Positions 1 through 11,031 of a stretch of DNA of 64,000 bases are shown piece after piece (the stretch's first letter is position 1; each line of letters begins with the position of its first letter). Made by a program: the position numbers and the translations under genes. The notes below the pieces were generated by a model. That model did not search any database. It was not told where the DNA came from and saw only the letters and a list, made by a program, of their open reading frames with translations. Origin of the DNA: Gnetum montanum (taxonomy: Eukaryota > Streptophyta > Gnetopsida > Gnetales > Gnetaceae); assembly GCA_015680685.1 (NCBI GenBank), contig MNCI01007761.1:1-64000 (forward strand), read 5' to 3'.

Positions 1-115
1 TAACTACTGAGTTTATTTGGAGGTATCTAGGCCTTGGTGTTGACAAAGACCAGTAGGCACCTAAATCCTATTCGAGGACACTCGTTGGCGGTCGCGTCCC
101 AAACGGTCGCCAACA
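1..115 (+). repeat. Right end of an E-type LTR-like element
   Basis: This stretch is about 85-90% identical to 39606-39720, the right end of element E inside A. It ends GGTCGCCAACA, matching the E end TTCACCAATA, and stops 8 bp after the stop codon of the adjacent minus-strand integrase (124-126). I infer a second member of the E family, inserted just downstream of the D pol gene. Only its last 115 bp fall in the window, so its full structure and target duplication cannot be seen. Confidence 0.6.
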
Positions 116-123
116 ATTGCATG

Positions 124-1560
124 TTAGGCATAGTAGGGTTTTAGGTATAGATGATTGAAAGGATTTAAGAACTTGTTGTCATCTAAGTCAGCTAGCTTGA
201 ATGCTCCATTCTCATGTGCCTTTGTAACCAAAAAGGGCCCTTCCCAGTTGGCTGAGAATTTGTTCACGAGCTCGTGAATGACCTTGAGGACTAGGTCCCC
301 TTTTTTGATTAGATGTTAGTGTAGATTGCAATGATGTTTTTGCCATCACCAGATACAATTAAGTGTTTGGATGAGGTCCTACTTCGTAGAGTCAAGATCA
401 ATGATTCTTGATTCGTTATTTTAAGCCTCATCCATAAAGTTTGAGAGGATCATTTGAAGTGACAGGACCTGCAATTCAAGAGGTAAAACCACTTCAGATT
501 CGTATACAAGACTATATCGGATCTTACCTGTAGTCATTCTGCATGTTGTGCGATAAGCTCACAACACATAGAGGAGTTTTTCATGCCATCGTTGCTTGCT
601 ACTGTTGAGAATATTTTTAGGAGGTTGATAATGGCTTTATTAGTGGCTTCTAATTGGCCATTTTCTTGGGGATAATATGGCAACAAGAAAGAATGTTTAA
701 TGCCAAGGTTTTTACAAAAGGCTTTAATTTCTTTGCTACTGAATTGGGGCCCATTATCTGTAACAATAGTCATAGGAAGGCCAAATCCTATTACTATATT
801 ATCCAAAATGAATTTGCAAATCTATTGGGAAGTGGTCTTTCTAAGGAAAATAGATTCTACCCACATTGTGAAGTACTCAGTTGTAGTAATAATGAAGTTC
901 TGTCCTACGGAAGACTTGGGCATTATGGGTCCTATGATGTCTAGTCCTCAACGTTAAAAAGGCCATGTGATTTGCATGGTATGCCACTTGGTAGGCAATA
1001 CATGTATGAGGTTCCCATGACATTGACATACATAGCATGTTCTAACCTTAGAGATGCAATCGTGCTCCATATAAGGCTAGTAGTAGCCTAGTCACCTAAT
1101 TTTTGCTACCATAGCTCTAGGAGCTATGTGCCCTCCACACAGTCCCTCATGAACTTGATCAACAATGTTTTGTGGTTCATCCCCACTAACATAGGCTAGC
1201 AATATCCTATCATAAGATCGGCAGCATAAAGTGTCATCTCCTACAAAGACATATTGTTGTGCTCATTTCTGTATTGTGTCCTTCTGGGTAGGTGTCAAGC
1301 TGTGTGGAGGGTTACCATTGTGGAGGTATGTCTTAATGTCATCATACCATTCTCGGGCATGTGTTGCACTTATAGATGTGATGTTTACTATGTGAATGAT
1401 AAGGTTAATACATCTCACTATTGAAGCGGGCAAGGTAGCAAACATGTGTGTGGTGGCACACTTAAGGCTAAGGTGGCTAATGCATTGGCTATGTGTTTTC
1501 ATTGCGAGATACATATTGCACATCTAGGTTGCAAACTACTTTAGTAAGTATTTTTTCAAA
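124..1560 (-). pseudogene. pol: Ty3/gypsy integrase, decayed (element D, Tat-type)
   Basis: The integrase inserts element cDNA into chromosomes. Read on the minus strand with a few stops, all parts can be followed. The HHCC zinc-binding region lies near 1195-1040. The DDE core has GLDIIGP (first Asp, about 925), VTDNGPQF (second Asp, about 760) and PQENGQLEATN (Glu, about 665). A C-terminal GD-V-L then WEGPF block (about 320-200) ends in LKPYYA and a stop at 124-126. All three catalytic residues are still readable, but stops and frame changes between the pieces rule out a working product. It follows the second RNase H of the same element. Confidence 0.85.
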
Positions 1561-1580
1561 TCATAGTAAGGCTGCAAATG

Positions 1581-1937
1581 TTATGCCTTGTAGGCATAAA
1601 CCTCTATGACTTGGTCAATGACTAATTGCGAATCTTCTTGAATTGCTAAGTTTTGGGTTCCTGACTCTTGAGTTGCCAGAATGCCTGTAAGGAGACCTTC
1701 ATATTCTACTACATTGTTTGTGCAAAGAAAAATGAAGTGATATGCAAATGGTTGGATCTCTCCAGAGCAAAATGTAAGAACAGTAGTGGCACTGCCACCT
1801 TGTGTTGTTGAGGCACCATCAAAATGTAGAATGGCTTCGAAATTTGTAGGTAATAGGCTTATGCTACTAACATGTTCATCTGGAAATTTAGGTTCTATTA
1901 TTGCCTGGTCATTGATGGGTGAAGCTTTAAGTTGCAT
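1581..1937 (-). pseudogene. pol: Second (archaeal-type) RNase H of element D
   Basis: This is a 118-residue open stretch with the layout of an RNase HI domain: HFDGA (first Asp), a central NNVVEYEGLL (Glu) and EDSQLVIDQV (third acidic position). It sits between the normal Ty3/gypsy RNase H (1938-2357) and the integrase. An additional archaeal-like RNase H downstream of the original one is a known hallmark of the Tat lineage of plant Ty3/gypsy elements, and that is my basis for assigning D to Tat. The usual Gly before the third Asp reads Glu here. Confidence 0.8.
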
Positions 1938-2357
1938 AGCTATTGCTTAACCCTTTATAGATGACTACACTACGTAGTTTAGATCAAATTCTGTAGTTAT
2001 GGCTTTCCACCAGGCTATCCTACTACTTTGGTATGTATTGGTTGTAATGGCCCTAAGTATGTTATTTTTGTAGATGATATTTACTTGGATATGAAACAAA
2101 TAATGCCTCTATTTTTTAAGCACAAATACTAAAGCAAGCCAATTTTTTTCTACATCATTGTATTTTGCTTCATAAGCTATCAACGCATGACTCAGGTAGT
2201 AGACAAGAATTTCAAAACCATCACCCATCTTTTGATAGAGCAAATTAGCAATGGATGTGTTTGAAGTGGCAAGATAAATGTAAAAAGGCTTATCTCTTTG
2301 TGGAGGGTAAATGGTAGGAAGATGAACAAGTTCCTTTTTTAAGTTTTCAAATGCTTC
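1938..2357 (-). pseudogene. pol: Ty3/gypsy RNase H, decayed (element D)
   Basis: Minus-strand translation gives the standard Ty3/gypsy RNase H pattern: YYLSHAL, then a Glu-containing AKYNDVEKNWLALVF stretch, then RHYLFHIQ and a final SSIKG-AIA block that leads into the second RNase H. The domain removes RNA from the RNA/DNA hybrid during reverse transcription. In-frame stops break it, and it is contiguous with RT upstream. Confidence 0.75.
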
Positions 2358-3130
2358 CTAGCATTGGTTTGTCCATTTAAAGTTAACTCCTTTTTTAAGC
2401 AAGTGTTGCATTGGATGCAATTTATCTGTTAGCCTTGGGATAAACCTTTGTATGAATTGTATCCTGCCTTGCAACCCATGCAATTTCTTAAGGTTTGTAG
2501 GTGGTGCCAAGTTAACAATGGCTTTGACTTTATCAAGATCTACCTGTATCCCTGTTTCTAATACTACAAAGCCTAACATGCATCCAGTTTTGACTTTGAA
2601 GACACATTTTTTGGGATTGAGGTGGAGGTCATGCCTATGGCAACATTGAAGGACCAGGTTTAAGTCATTTGCATGATTAGGAGCTTTCTTAGATTTAACC
2701 ACTATATCATTCACATAACCATTTAACCATTCCAAAAGATACTCACTAAAAATGTAAGTCATTGCTTGTTGATATGTTGCTCCAACATTTTTTAGCTTGA
2801 AGGGCATCATCATGTAACAAAAGGTTCTCCAAGGGGTCATGAAGGTGGTGGCCAGTTGATGTTCTAGGTTTATGTAGATTTGATTGTATCCTAAGAATCC
2901 ATCCATGAACGATAGTAAGGCATGGCAGGCCATAGTATCGATAAGTTGGTTGATACTGGGTAACAGGAAATCATCCTTAATGATTACCTTATTCGAATCT
3001 TAGAAGTCTACAAACTTGTATGCCCCCAGTTTTCTTGGAGATGACTACAATTCTTGATACCTAGTCCACATAATCAACCTCCTAGATGAACCTAGCTTGA
3101 TAAAGCTTGGTGATTTCATTGCGCATAGCT
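2358..3130 (-). pseudogene. pol: Ty3/gypsy reverse transcriptase, decayed (element D)
   Basis: RT copies element RNA into DNA. The open stretch 2933-2358 covers the palm and thumb (FLGYNQIYI, MMPFKLKNVGATYQ, YVNDIVVKS, LGFVV). Upstream, 3130-2940 contains the fingers region (VVISKKTGGIQVCR) broken by stops. The catalytic YVDD-type motif reads Y-V-N-D, so the first catalytic Asp of the pair is lost. Together with the stops this makes the copy inactive. Confidence 0.85.
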
Positions 3131-3300
3131 AATGTAATTTTTGGTTTGATTTTGTGAGCTTTTTGTTTGACTGGTTTGACACGTGAATCTAGGATGATAT
3201 TATGTTGTATTATGCATAGGTTTAAACCTGACATATCTTCATATGACCATGTAAACACTTTAATATTATCATTGAGGACTTTAGAGATATTTTGTTGAAC

Positions 3301-3591
3301 TTATGGCTCTAGTAAAGAGCTAACCTTTAACGTTCTTGCCTTGCCTCTGGATGTAGTCATAGGAATTTCCATAAGCAGGTCCTCAGTTACATCATTAGCT
3401 TCTAAGTCTAAGGCTTGCACTAGATATTCGGGCCAGTCAAGGGATGTTTCTAAGGATGCTATGTTGGTGTCAAAAGGGGGTGGTTCGAAGTCTACAAGCT
3501 CTATGTTCAAACATCTCATAAATCTTCCATGGTGTCCTGTCAAAATTAAGGGCAAATGGAGATCATCGTGTGTAGCCATTTTCCCAAGCAC
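3301..3591 (-). pseudogene. pol: N-terminal linker of D pol
   Basis: A 96-residue open stretch upstream of RT in the same orientation, rich in acidic residues and without a catalytic motif I recognise. Position and orientation match the poorly conserved linker that precedes RT in Tat-type pol polyproteins. The 170 bp between it and the RT fingers (3131-3300) carry stops. Identification rests on context only. Confidence 0.45.
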
Positions 3592-3689
3592 TCCTACAAA
3601 AATAAGTAAAACAAAAAGATGTCAAGTGATACTTGCTTATCATAGCAACATGAAGTGAAATGTATGCAAGGTAATTATGCAATGTTACA

Positions 3690-3850
3690 AAATTTCCAGT
3701 TTAAGGTCTTAGTGGACCATGACCATGCAAAACTATATTTCAAAATTGCTAGTTTAAGGTCTTAGCCGATCATCACTGTGTTCATAATGTAAAAGGCACT
3801 TCAAAATTTCTAGTTTCAGATCATAGCAGACTATCACTATGATTATAGAA
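3690..3850 (-). repeat. Degenerate CTAGTTTAAGG-type spacer repeats (left block)
   Basis: Three imperfect units of about 60-75 bp, each with a C-AGTTTAAGGTCTTAG-like core followed by a short CATGACCAT/CATCACTGT segment. The same core recurs at 8990-9270, in F at 22446-22870 and in C near 32060-32180. In D it marks the spacer between gag-protease and pol, now split by segment H. Confidence 0.6.
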
Positions 3851-4042
3851 TGAGGAGTTGAATCAAATGTTAAAATTTTTTTTTTGATCATCTATGTGCT
3901 ATGCTGTAGGAAACATGGGGTGTCCCATGTTACGCGTAGGACATAGGACATTCCATGTCACGCATGGGACATAGCACATCCTAAATTACACGTGGGACAT
4001 AGGACATCCCAAAAATGTAACATGTCCTATAGCCCTGAAGGG

Positions 4043-4050
4043 TATAAATA
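4043..4050 (+). promoter_or_regulatory. TATA box (TATAAATA) of segment H
   Basis: TATAAATA is flanked by GC-richer sequence (GGG before, GGGG after), as in plant LTR promoters. It lies about 150 bp downstream of a block of near-repeats of ACATAGGACAT-like sequence (3905-4030), which could be promoter repeats. Start-site use is inferred. Confidence 0.5.
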
Positions 4051-4359
4051 GGGGTTTACCCATGGTAAACCTGTCATTTTCACCATCAGAACTAATAGCC
4101 CAGAGCATCATGTGATTTAGAGAGAGTGTGTAGCAATTGCAACGTAACCATCAATCAGCCCAAGTTTGACATCAAGACAATGGCGTGCAGGAGTGAGCAT
4201 AGACATTAGGGTCTCGCCAATGTGATAGCTCCCTAAAGCATGGATCAAAGAATGATAAGAGGCATCATCTACCCGATAAGTCGCTACGCTGCCTTTGGTT
4301 GTGTTATGCGTTTTTGTTTGTTGTTCTTGTTTTGTTTTTATTTTTAAGAAAATGTTGTT

Positions 4360-5210
4360 GCTAGTGTCTCCACCATGGCTACCATGCCCTAGTTATTGTG
4401 ATTGCTATGGCCACTATGCCATGGCTATTGCTACAATGTCGGTGGCTACTGCCATAGCTATGTTGTGGCTATTACCACTATCATTACGACTACTACCATG
4501 GTCATGACACCATGACCGTAGCTACCATTACTGTGACTAAGGCAATGTACCCATATTTTTTTTATTTGAGGTGAGGGTTTAGAATGTTTTGGGTAGTGTA
4601 GCATGTGTGGGGAGGTTTTTTCTTACATTCCACGTGGTGGAATAGGACAGGGGCTTTGCAAACGTTCTATGTTTTTTTAGATCATGTCACATTTGATAGC
4701 ATAACTGACAAGTTCTGTTGCATTTTCAGTGCTTGTTATGCTATGTGGGGCATAGTTGCTACATTGCACGTAACATAGCCACTACACTACGTGGGGCATA
4801 GTTGCTCCGCTGTGTGTGCTACAGCCACCACGTTGCATTAGGCGTAACTGCTATGTTGCACATTATGCAGTCGCTACACTACATGGGGTGTAACTGCTAC
4901 ACTGTTATGTTATGCATGACATAGCCACTATGCTGCATGTGTGGGGCATAGCTACTATGTTGCTATGCAATGCATGATGCAACTGCTATGTTGCATGTGC
5001 GGGGTGTAGCCCCTATGCTACTACATTGCACATGACGCATCCGCTACACTATCAGACGAATACTTGGAAAAATTTTGGTTTACTTGATAGTACCATAGGT
5101 GTAATGTCTCATACTTAGAAAAAATTTTATACAAAGGGCTGCTACACTATACAGTAGTTTAACCAACACTTAGAAAAATTTTTCAAAAAATTTTGTAAAC
5201 TAATGTTTTT
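4360..5210 (+). repeat. GCTATGGC / GCTACGTTGCA low-complexity blocks
   Basis: Two blocks of degenerate short repeats. The first, 4365-4540, is built on GCTATGGCCAC-like units. The second, 4730-5060, is built on GCTAC plus TTGCATG units. From 5065 to 5210 there are three copies of an ACTTAGAAAAATTTT-like motif whose reverse complement also occurs in the LTR of element G (55520-55700). I see no coding potential. Confidence 0.5.
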
Positions 5211-5340
5211 ATTGTGCCATGTAGGGTTATGTTAAAACCAATCTTGATGGTAATTAAGTTAGTATGGGTTCTAAGTTTCCTAAGTGCCCTTGTGGCTAAT
5301 GTCCCTCTCCTTCCCTATGCACGAGTAAGAGATCAGGTGG

Positions 5341-8300
5341 TCTAGTTTCAAGAAGGCACACAAGAATTTCAATGTAATAGTATGGTCATACTTGTCAGCT
5401 GAGACAATACGTGTTTTGGTTGAAACATTACTACCTGGGCAAACCAAGGTGTCCTAAGATTCATGATCAATGGATTCATTGAAAAAGAAGTGGTAGGGGG
5501 CTCAATTCAACATCCAAAAGGCTTGAGACGCCTATCTTGGATTTGGGCTAGGCTCGAATTTAAGTTCTATCACAAGTACAACACATTGTTTATCACTCAT
5601 CATATGGGCACCTTCTTTCAGAACCCACCTAGGACCATCTACTATGTTGGCGGGTGAGTCCTCTAAAGATACTTAAACATGTTGTATCATTTTAGCTTGT
5701 ATATGTGAGAATGCTTATTGTGTTCTATGGATTGACAGATTTGTAATTGACAAGGACAGCCTCCATGATAAAGAGGCGGCATTGGCATTGGCTCAAACAG
5801 CCCTACAAGAGTTCTCTTCTACTGAGAACATGCATGTCGAGGTTATAGAACAACTTGGGGCCGACTTTAAAACCTATCCAACCAAATACACTAAGTTCTA
5901 TCTGAAGTGTGAGGAACTCAAGTGGTTGGATGGCAAATGGGCATCTCATTGAGTACTGACCGTAGCAGAAGTTCTAGTGAAAATACCACTATTCCCTACG
6001 CCATTCACACCAAGTGAGTTAGGTTATGAACTTGTTATCATGTGGTCTTGATTGATTTATTTTGTTATTTGTTTGGCTAATTTTATTCTTGATTATTTTA
6101 GTGGAAACCAAGTCCAAGGAAGTTATGGTAATCACCTTAGGACATAATGAAGCCAACCTCATTTTTAAGTATGGTGACATTGATGAGTCACAATGTTGGC
6201 TATGAAATGGGGCTCTAGTCACAATTGTTCAAAAGGTCTAGGAGGCTAGGCTTATGGACCTCTTTTTGACAGTAAATCCTAGCATTTTGGTTGCAAAAAT
6301 GCTCATCCTTGTCGATTATTTTACAGAAAGTGTTGACCACTTTTGCATGCAAGTCCAAAATGTGCAGGTGGTGTTTGAAATTACTAACAACCTTTTTAAA
6401 AATATTTTTGGTGTCCCTTCTGATGGTTTAACTAGGAGGAGAAGATTGTCAAAGATGTAAACCATCGAGGGGACATAGAAGAATGGTTGGGGATGAACAA
6501 AGATTGCAATGGAATTTACATAAACAAGGTTAAGTTAGAGGTAGCCCAAGATATTTACTCTATCTTCCAAGCTTGTGCCTTTTCCAAGTTGCTTTCCTAA
6601 GGAAATATTATTGGGATAGAGCAAGCCTATATCATGAGAGATGTAATGGAATAGGGGACACATTATAATTGGGCTAGGTACCTTGCAGAAAACTTGCAGT
6701 CTGAAATGGTTAGGCTTCATGAAAAACTTGACACACGTTTCAATGTGCATTTTGCCTTTTCTTATAGCTTGTCTATGATGGTTTGCTGAATTCGTGGTGG
6801 TTCAAGAGGATGGGATCTGGGTGTTATAGGATTATATCCAAATATCCACCAGGTATTTCGCACCACCTGATCTCAAGACCCTTCAAAAGCTATTAGAGAG
6901 TCTTTTTCAATAACGATGAAGGATCAAGTGGGACCATCTTTTCATGCACAAGATAGCTTTGGAGAGGTCCCCCTAGTAACATAGGCAATGTAGTGAGGGG
7001 GACACGCCTTATTGCAAAAATGGTGAAGTCAAAGTTACACCTTAAGAAGCCTCTTCCTCTAGAAGAGCCTCCAGGTATAAGCAAGAAAAGGGGCAAAAGA
7101 TTACAGATCAAAGTTCATAATGTGCAATTTATGCTTGTTGGTGAGTATTCATTAGCTGTCTCACTCACTAATTTTTCTTTTTCATGCACATGTTGAGTTA
7201 GCATCTTAACTTTGGCTTATGTTTAGTAGAAGAAGAGGTTCTCACTCCTGAGGGAGAGGCCCCTACTATGGAAGAAGAGGAGGAGGCCCCTGCTATAGAG
7301 GAGGAGGCCCCCATCCTAGAGGAGGAAGCCCCTACCATAGAGAAACCTTTTATAGACTATGCCCTAGAACCCAAGGGGCACATGACAGTTGAAGATGCTA
7401 CTACACTTTTAAGGTAGTTTGAGGAAGAAGGGATATAATTTGAGGCTGGTGAGTTTGATGATTTGTTTGACAATGTGCCGATGGGTGATTCCCTCACTCT
7501 CACCCCTACGGGTTTTTTGGTTAGGAGCTTTGCATTGTCATTTATGTTACTTCTCACTTTCCATTTTCTCTTCTTCATAATGCTAACATGCTTTATTACA
7601 TAGCAGGCACTACTTCTACTAAGGATCCTGAGTCTTCCTCTTCATGTTGCCTACAGCCATGAATAGAAACCCTAAATAAATTTACTTTTATGAAAGGGGT
7701 AGTTGATGATATGATTGACTGCATAAGGTAAATCAACCTTGAGATAGGTTCATTTGAACTACAACATTTGCTCTCTATGTTATTCTATTTTTACCATCAT
7801 CTTATAATGAATTCTTTCTTATGTTTGATATAACAACTTCTTGACTTAAGTGGGATCCAAAACAGGTAGTTGAAGTCGATGTTGTGCCTAAACTCCCTTC
7901 GGAGGTAGCTGAGGTGCCTCATTATATATATGATGAGGCAAGCAAATGTGTGCTATACTTAGCACGATCCTTATGGGAGTGTAGACGTGTTAATGAAGAC
8001 CTCTAGAAAAGGGTCCACAAACTTGAAAAAGAGAAAGCAAGTCAAGTAGTTGAGTTGAAAGATTTGTGATCAAGGAATGAGTTCTTAATGGCTTGTGACA
8101 CTTTTGATGGCAGTTGGCATACGACCATAATCGATTATGCTAGATACTAGTCGACCATACAAGGCTACTTATGAAGTAATTGAACAACTTTTGCAAATGG
8201 ATTTGTTGCCCCAGAAAAATCATGATTGGAAGGATTACAGTGCCAAAGTATACAAGTGGGGATAGGCATAGAAAAATCATAAACACATGTATAAGATGGA

Positions 8301-8830
8301 ACGTGCTACCTATTTTCAAAGGTATAGGGATGTATCTATAGAATGTCGTGCTCATGAGCTATTTCTTGATTAATTGGAACTACCTAAGCCTATGATAAAT
8401 TTGCAAAGCATGTAGTGGTGAGTGAACCTCTCAAGAGAGAGATGACCTTGCTTTCTAGGAAGACCACTACTGCCACCTTTTCCCTAGGGCCACTTGCTTG
8501 GATAGTTGTGAAAAAGGAAAGATTGTAGTAGGCATTAATCTAGGAGAAGAGGATTGGGACAATCTAACAGAGGAACAAATTCTATGACACCTAGCATTTG
8601 GCCTTGATAAAATACCTCTAGAGATGGATGCAGGCCCATCTCAAGTTAGCCAAGCTTTACTTTTTGTAGTTTATTTGGTGAGAGCCTTTTGCATTGCCCT
8701 TTCTCATTCGTTGATGCATTACTTTATTCTTGATTCATATAGGATCCAAATGAGAATGCAAGACCTAGCAAGGCAGCAAATAAAGACACCGGTGAAGACC
8801 TGTAGCTTGTTGAAAACATTTTTTCTTTGA
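5341..8830 (+). pseudogene. Intron-containing ORF of unknown function (segment H)
   Basis: I do not recognise this gene. Plus-strand exons join in frame across GT-AG introns of about 85 bp. Intron 5654-5738 joins YYVGG to FVIDKD. Intron 6014-6101 joins FTP to METKSKE. Intron 7141-7226 joins QFMLV to VEEEVL. A further acceptor is likely near 8741. Exon content in order: a block ending in RTIYY; a region with FYLKCEELKWLDG; a region with VFEITNNLFKNIFGVP; then, after a frameshift near 6430, NWARYLAENLQ; an acidic repeat of E-E-E-A-P units (7230-7350); and a short coiled-coil-like stretch (RVHKLEKEKASQ, about 8010). Stops and at least two frameshifts make it a pseudogene. It could be a transposon accessory protein or a captured host gene; I favour the former. 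Confidence 0.5.
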
Positions 8831-8989
8831 AATATAACCCTTGTTGTTAGGCAATGTTTCCACTCTAAATATGGACTCAAGTTTGGACTATATATATTTG
8901 TAGTTTAATGAAACGTGCGATTCATATCTTATTTCCTTTGGTTAATATTTTTTGTTGATGTACTTGGGCCTCTTGTGGGCCCCATGCTC

Positions 8990-9270
8990 TAGTTTAAGGC
9001 CATTCTAGGTCATACGATAGTTTAAGGTGATTTTGGGCCATCACTAGTTTAAGGCCATTTCAGGCCATGGCTAGTTTAGGGTCATTTCGAGCTATCGCTA
9101 GTTTATTGTTAGTTTAAGGCCATTTCAGGCCATCACTAGTTTTAGGCCATTTTGGGCCATTGCTAGTTTAGGGTCATTTCAGGCCATTGGTAATGGAGTC
9201 TCTAGAGAGTGGGTTGCTAGTTTTAGGCCTTGGCAGGCCATGTGATAGTTTAAGGCCATTCTAGGCTCAA
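8990..9270 (-). repeat. CTAGTTTAAGGCCATTTCAGG tandem repeats (right block)
   Basis: About eight degenerate units of 27-40 bp with the core CTAGTTTAAGGCCATTT followed by AGGCCAT. They lie directly downstream of gag-protease in element D. Related cores at 3690-3850 suggest one original spacer array, later split by segment H. Confidence 0.7.
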
Positions 9271-9593
9271 GCGACATGGCTAGCATGAAAAGTAACACAA
9301 TGCAAACTTGAAACTATACAAATAAGAAATTGCACAAACAAAAATGCTAAAAATAAAAGATGCTTGGAGTAACCTGGGGGGCTCTAATTGTGCAATTGTT
9401 TCCTAACCTAATGTGGGTTAGGCAAGGCATATAGCCTGGAAGACTTGAGATGAGCTGTCATCCACCATTTGAAAGGGAAATTTGGCCCACATGGTTTCTT
9501 TTGTAAGTTGGCGGTTTTGGCTTACTCATTTGCTAAACATTGGATTTCAATATGGATAGGTGATACATCTTTGAAGACTTCTATCTCTGATCC
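9271..9593 (-). other. Non-coding end of D gag-protease region
   Basis: No ORF or structural motif is visible here. It lies between the protease reading frame and the spacer repeats, and corresponds in position to 21960-22440 in element F. Confidence 0.4.
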
Positions 9594-10231
9594 CTACTCC
9601 ACATTTATATTGTTTATAGCCTGAGGGGCTACGTCATCACTGAAGATCACCACCTCTCGCCCCACATAGGGTAGGTGGATTTCTTGGTGTATATGTGAGG
9701 AGATAGCCCTTAATTGGGCTAACCACGATCTTCCCAAGATCAAGTTAAACCTAGGCATCTCCTCTACCATAATAAATTCTACATTGATGGGAAACTGGTC
9801 CTCTACCACAAAATTAATAGTAACAGTTCCCTTAACCATGACATGTGCCTTGTTGAATGACTTTAAATAGGAAGTCACAATGGGCTTGATTTGATCCACT
9901 AGGTCCAACTTGTTAACAATGAGGAATCGGATCACATTAGTTGTAGCTCCATCATCGACGTGCACCCTACAAATCTTGTAATGACCTACACAAATTGTTA
10001 TAAACATGGGGAAGTTGTTACTTGACCCTTTTTAGGGTCAACTTTAATAGTTTCATCATGGAAAATAAAATGAATTGGCCAGGGTTTTGCCACCATAGAT
10101 GGAAGAATAATGGCATGGATGGCTCTCTCCTTGGTTGGTATGTTTTCACTAATACGGAGAGATGCCAACATAAGAACCAAAGCCTCATGGTGGGCCGCAA
10201 AATTCATTATTAAATCATACAAGCTTAGCAT
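9594..10231 (-). pseudogene. pol: Retroviral-type aspartic protease (element D)
   Basis: The protease would cleave the Gag-Pol polyprotein. Two overlapping minus-strand frames cover it. 10231-9998 is an N-terminal segment (LYDLIMNFAAHHEALVLML). 10007-9594 is the protease core, with the active-site stretch HVDDGATTNVI and a later LILGRSWLAQL flap-end motif. The active site reads D-D-G-A instead of the usual D-T/S-G-A. Copy G shares D-D-G, so this may be a family trait rather than damage. The frame change between the two parts is damage. Confidence 0.75.
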
Positions 10232-10749
10232 TGCATTTTTTTTTGTTTCAAAGCTTGTTTAACTTGTGAAAGCACATCTAGAAAGTCCTGCCCACTATCT
10301 GGTTGTTTGCTAGTTTTTTCTTCTTCTATACATCCTAAAAGAAAAATCTCTCAAGGAGGCATGGCTTTAGACTGGACAATAACCTTTGTTGGATTGGGCA
10401 TTGGTTGCATATGTGTCTCAATACCTATGGCTTTTAATGATGAGGTCATAGGAACTACCAACAAGGGGGTGGGCTTTAGGGGGTCTAATGTAGTGCATTC
10501 TATAGCCAACTTATTTCCTAAGTGTTCATCACATTTCCTTGGATGAGAAAGCTACAATGCAGTTTCCACCACTAGACTTTGAATAGGTAGTGAATGTGTA
10601 CGCATTGGTACCCTTAAAACAAAGGGTGCTTGTGTTGTTGGGGTATTGCATTGAGGGACCTTTACTATGAAAGGGTTAATAGGCCCTTTTGATGATGTCT
10701 TAATGAAAAAAGGGAATTTTGGTTGAAGTGTTGTTGAAACCTTAGCTCT
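10232..10749 (-). pseudogene. gag: Gag-protease linker of element D
   Basis: A broken reading frame between the Gag zinc-finger region and protease. Minus-strand pieces such as PFVIRVP-like Ser/Pro-rich segments repeat in this linker in copies D, F and G. It is low-complexity and no enzyme motif is present. Confidence 0.45.
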
Positions 10750-11031
10750 CTAAGAAGGCACATGGACCACAAATGACTTGTGTGCGGACTCCATATTATC
10801 ATCAACACTAATAGCGTTGATGGTATAGCCTACACTATTGGTGTTCAATGGGTCTTTGTAAACATTCATCAATTGGTTTTCAGGCTGGATAAGACTAGTT
10901 TCATCAAGAACCAACTTTCCTTGATTAATCATGCATTGAACATCATCTTTTAATGCTAGGAAATAGTTAGTATCATGATCACACAATTGGTGGTAGTTAC
11001 AAAATTGTTCAAGCCTAAAATTTTTAGGCAT
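10750..11031 (-). pseudogene. gag: Gag C-terminal zinc-finger-like region (element D)
   Basis: Contains FCNYHQLCDHDTNYFLALKD, which matches the plant Ty3/gypsy Gag pattern C-x2-H-x4-H-x4-C followed by ALKDD. The last Cys is replaced here. Equivalent segments occur in F (20590-20690, also without the last Cys) and G (59310-59390, with all four ligands). It would bind element RNA. Confidence 0.7.

Larger units (their letters stand above)
3880..8985 (+). mobile_element. Segment H inserted in the D spacer
   Basis: About 5.1 kb, opposite in orientation to D, separates the two blocks of D spacer repeats (3690-3850 and 8990-9270). It contains a plus-strand TATA box, GCTAC/GCTATGGC-rich low-complexity blocks and a spliced, decayed ORF. 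I could not find terminal repeats or a target duplication, so the borders are set by where D-type sequence stops. It may be a separate mobile element or an antisense accessory gene region belonging to D-type elements. Confidence 0.45.

Noticed and set aside
5341-5470. Similarity of the H exon NFNVIVWSYLSAETIRVL to the FCP1/NIF phosphatase fold
   Set aside because: Only one short pattern agrees; the DxDxT catalytic motif and the following motifs are not visible, so I did not assign a function.
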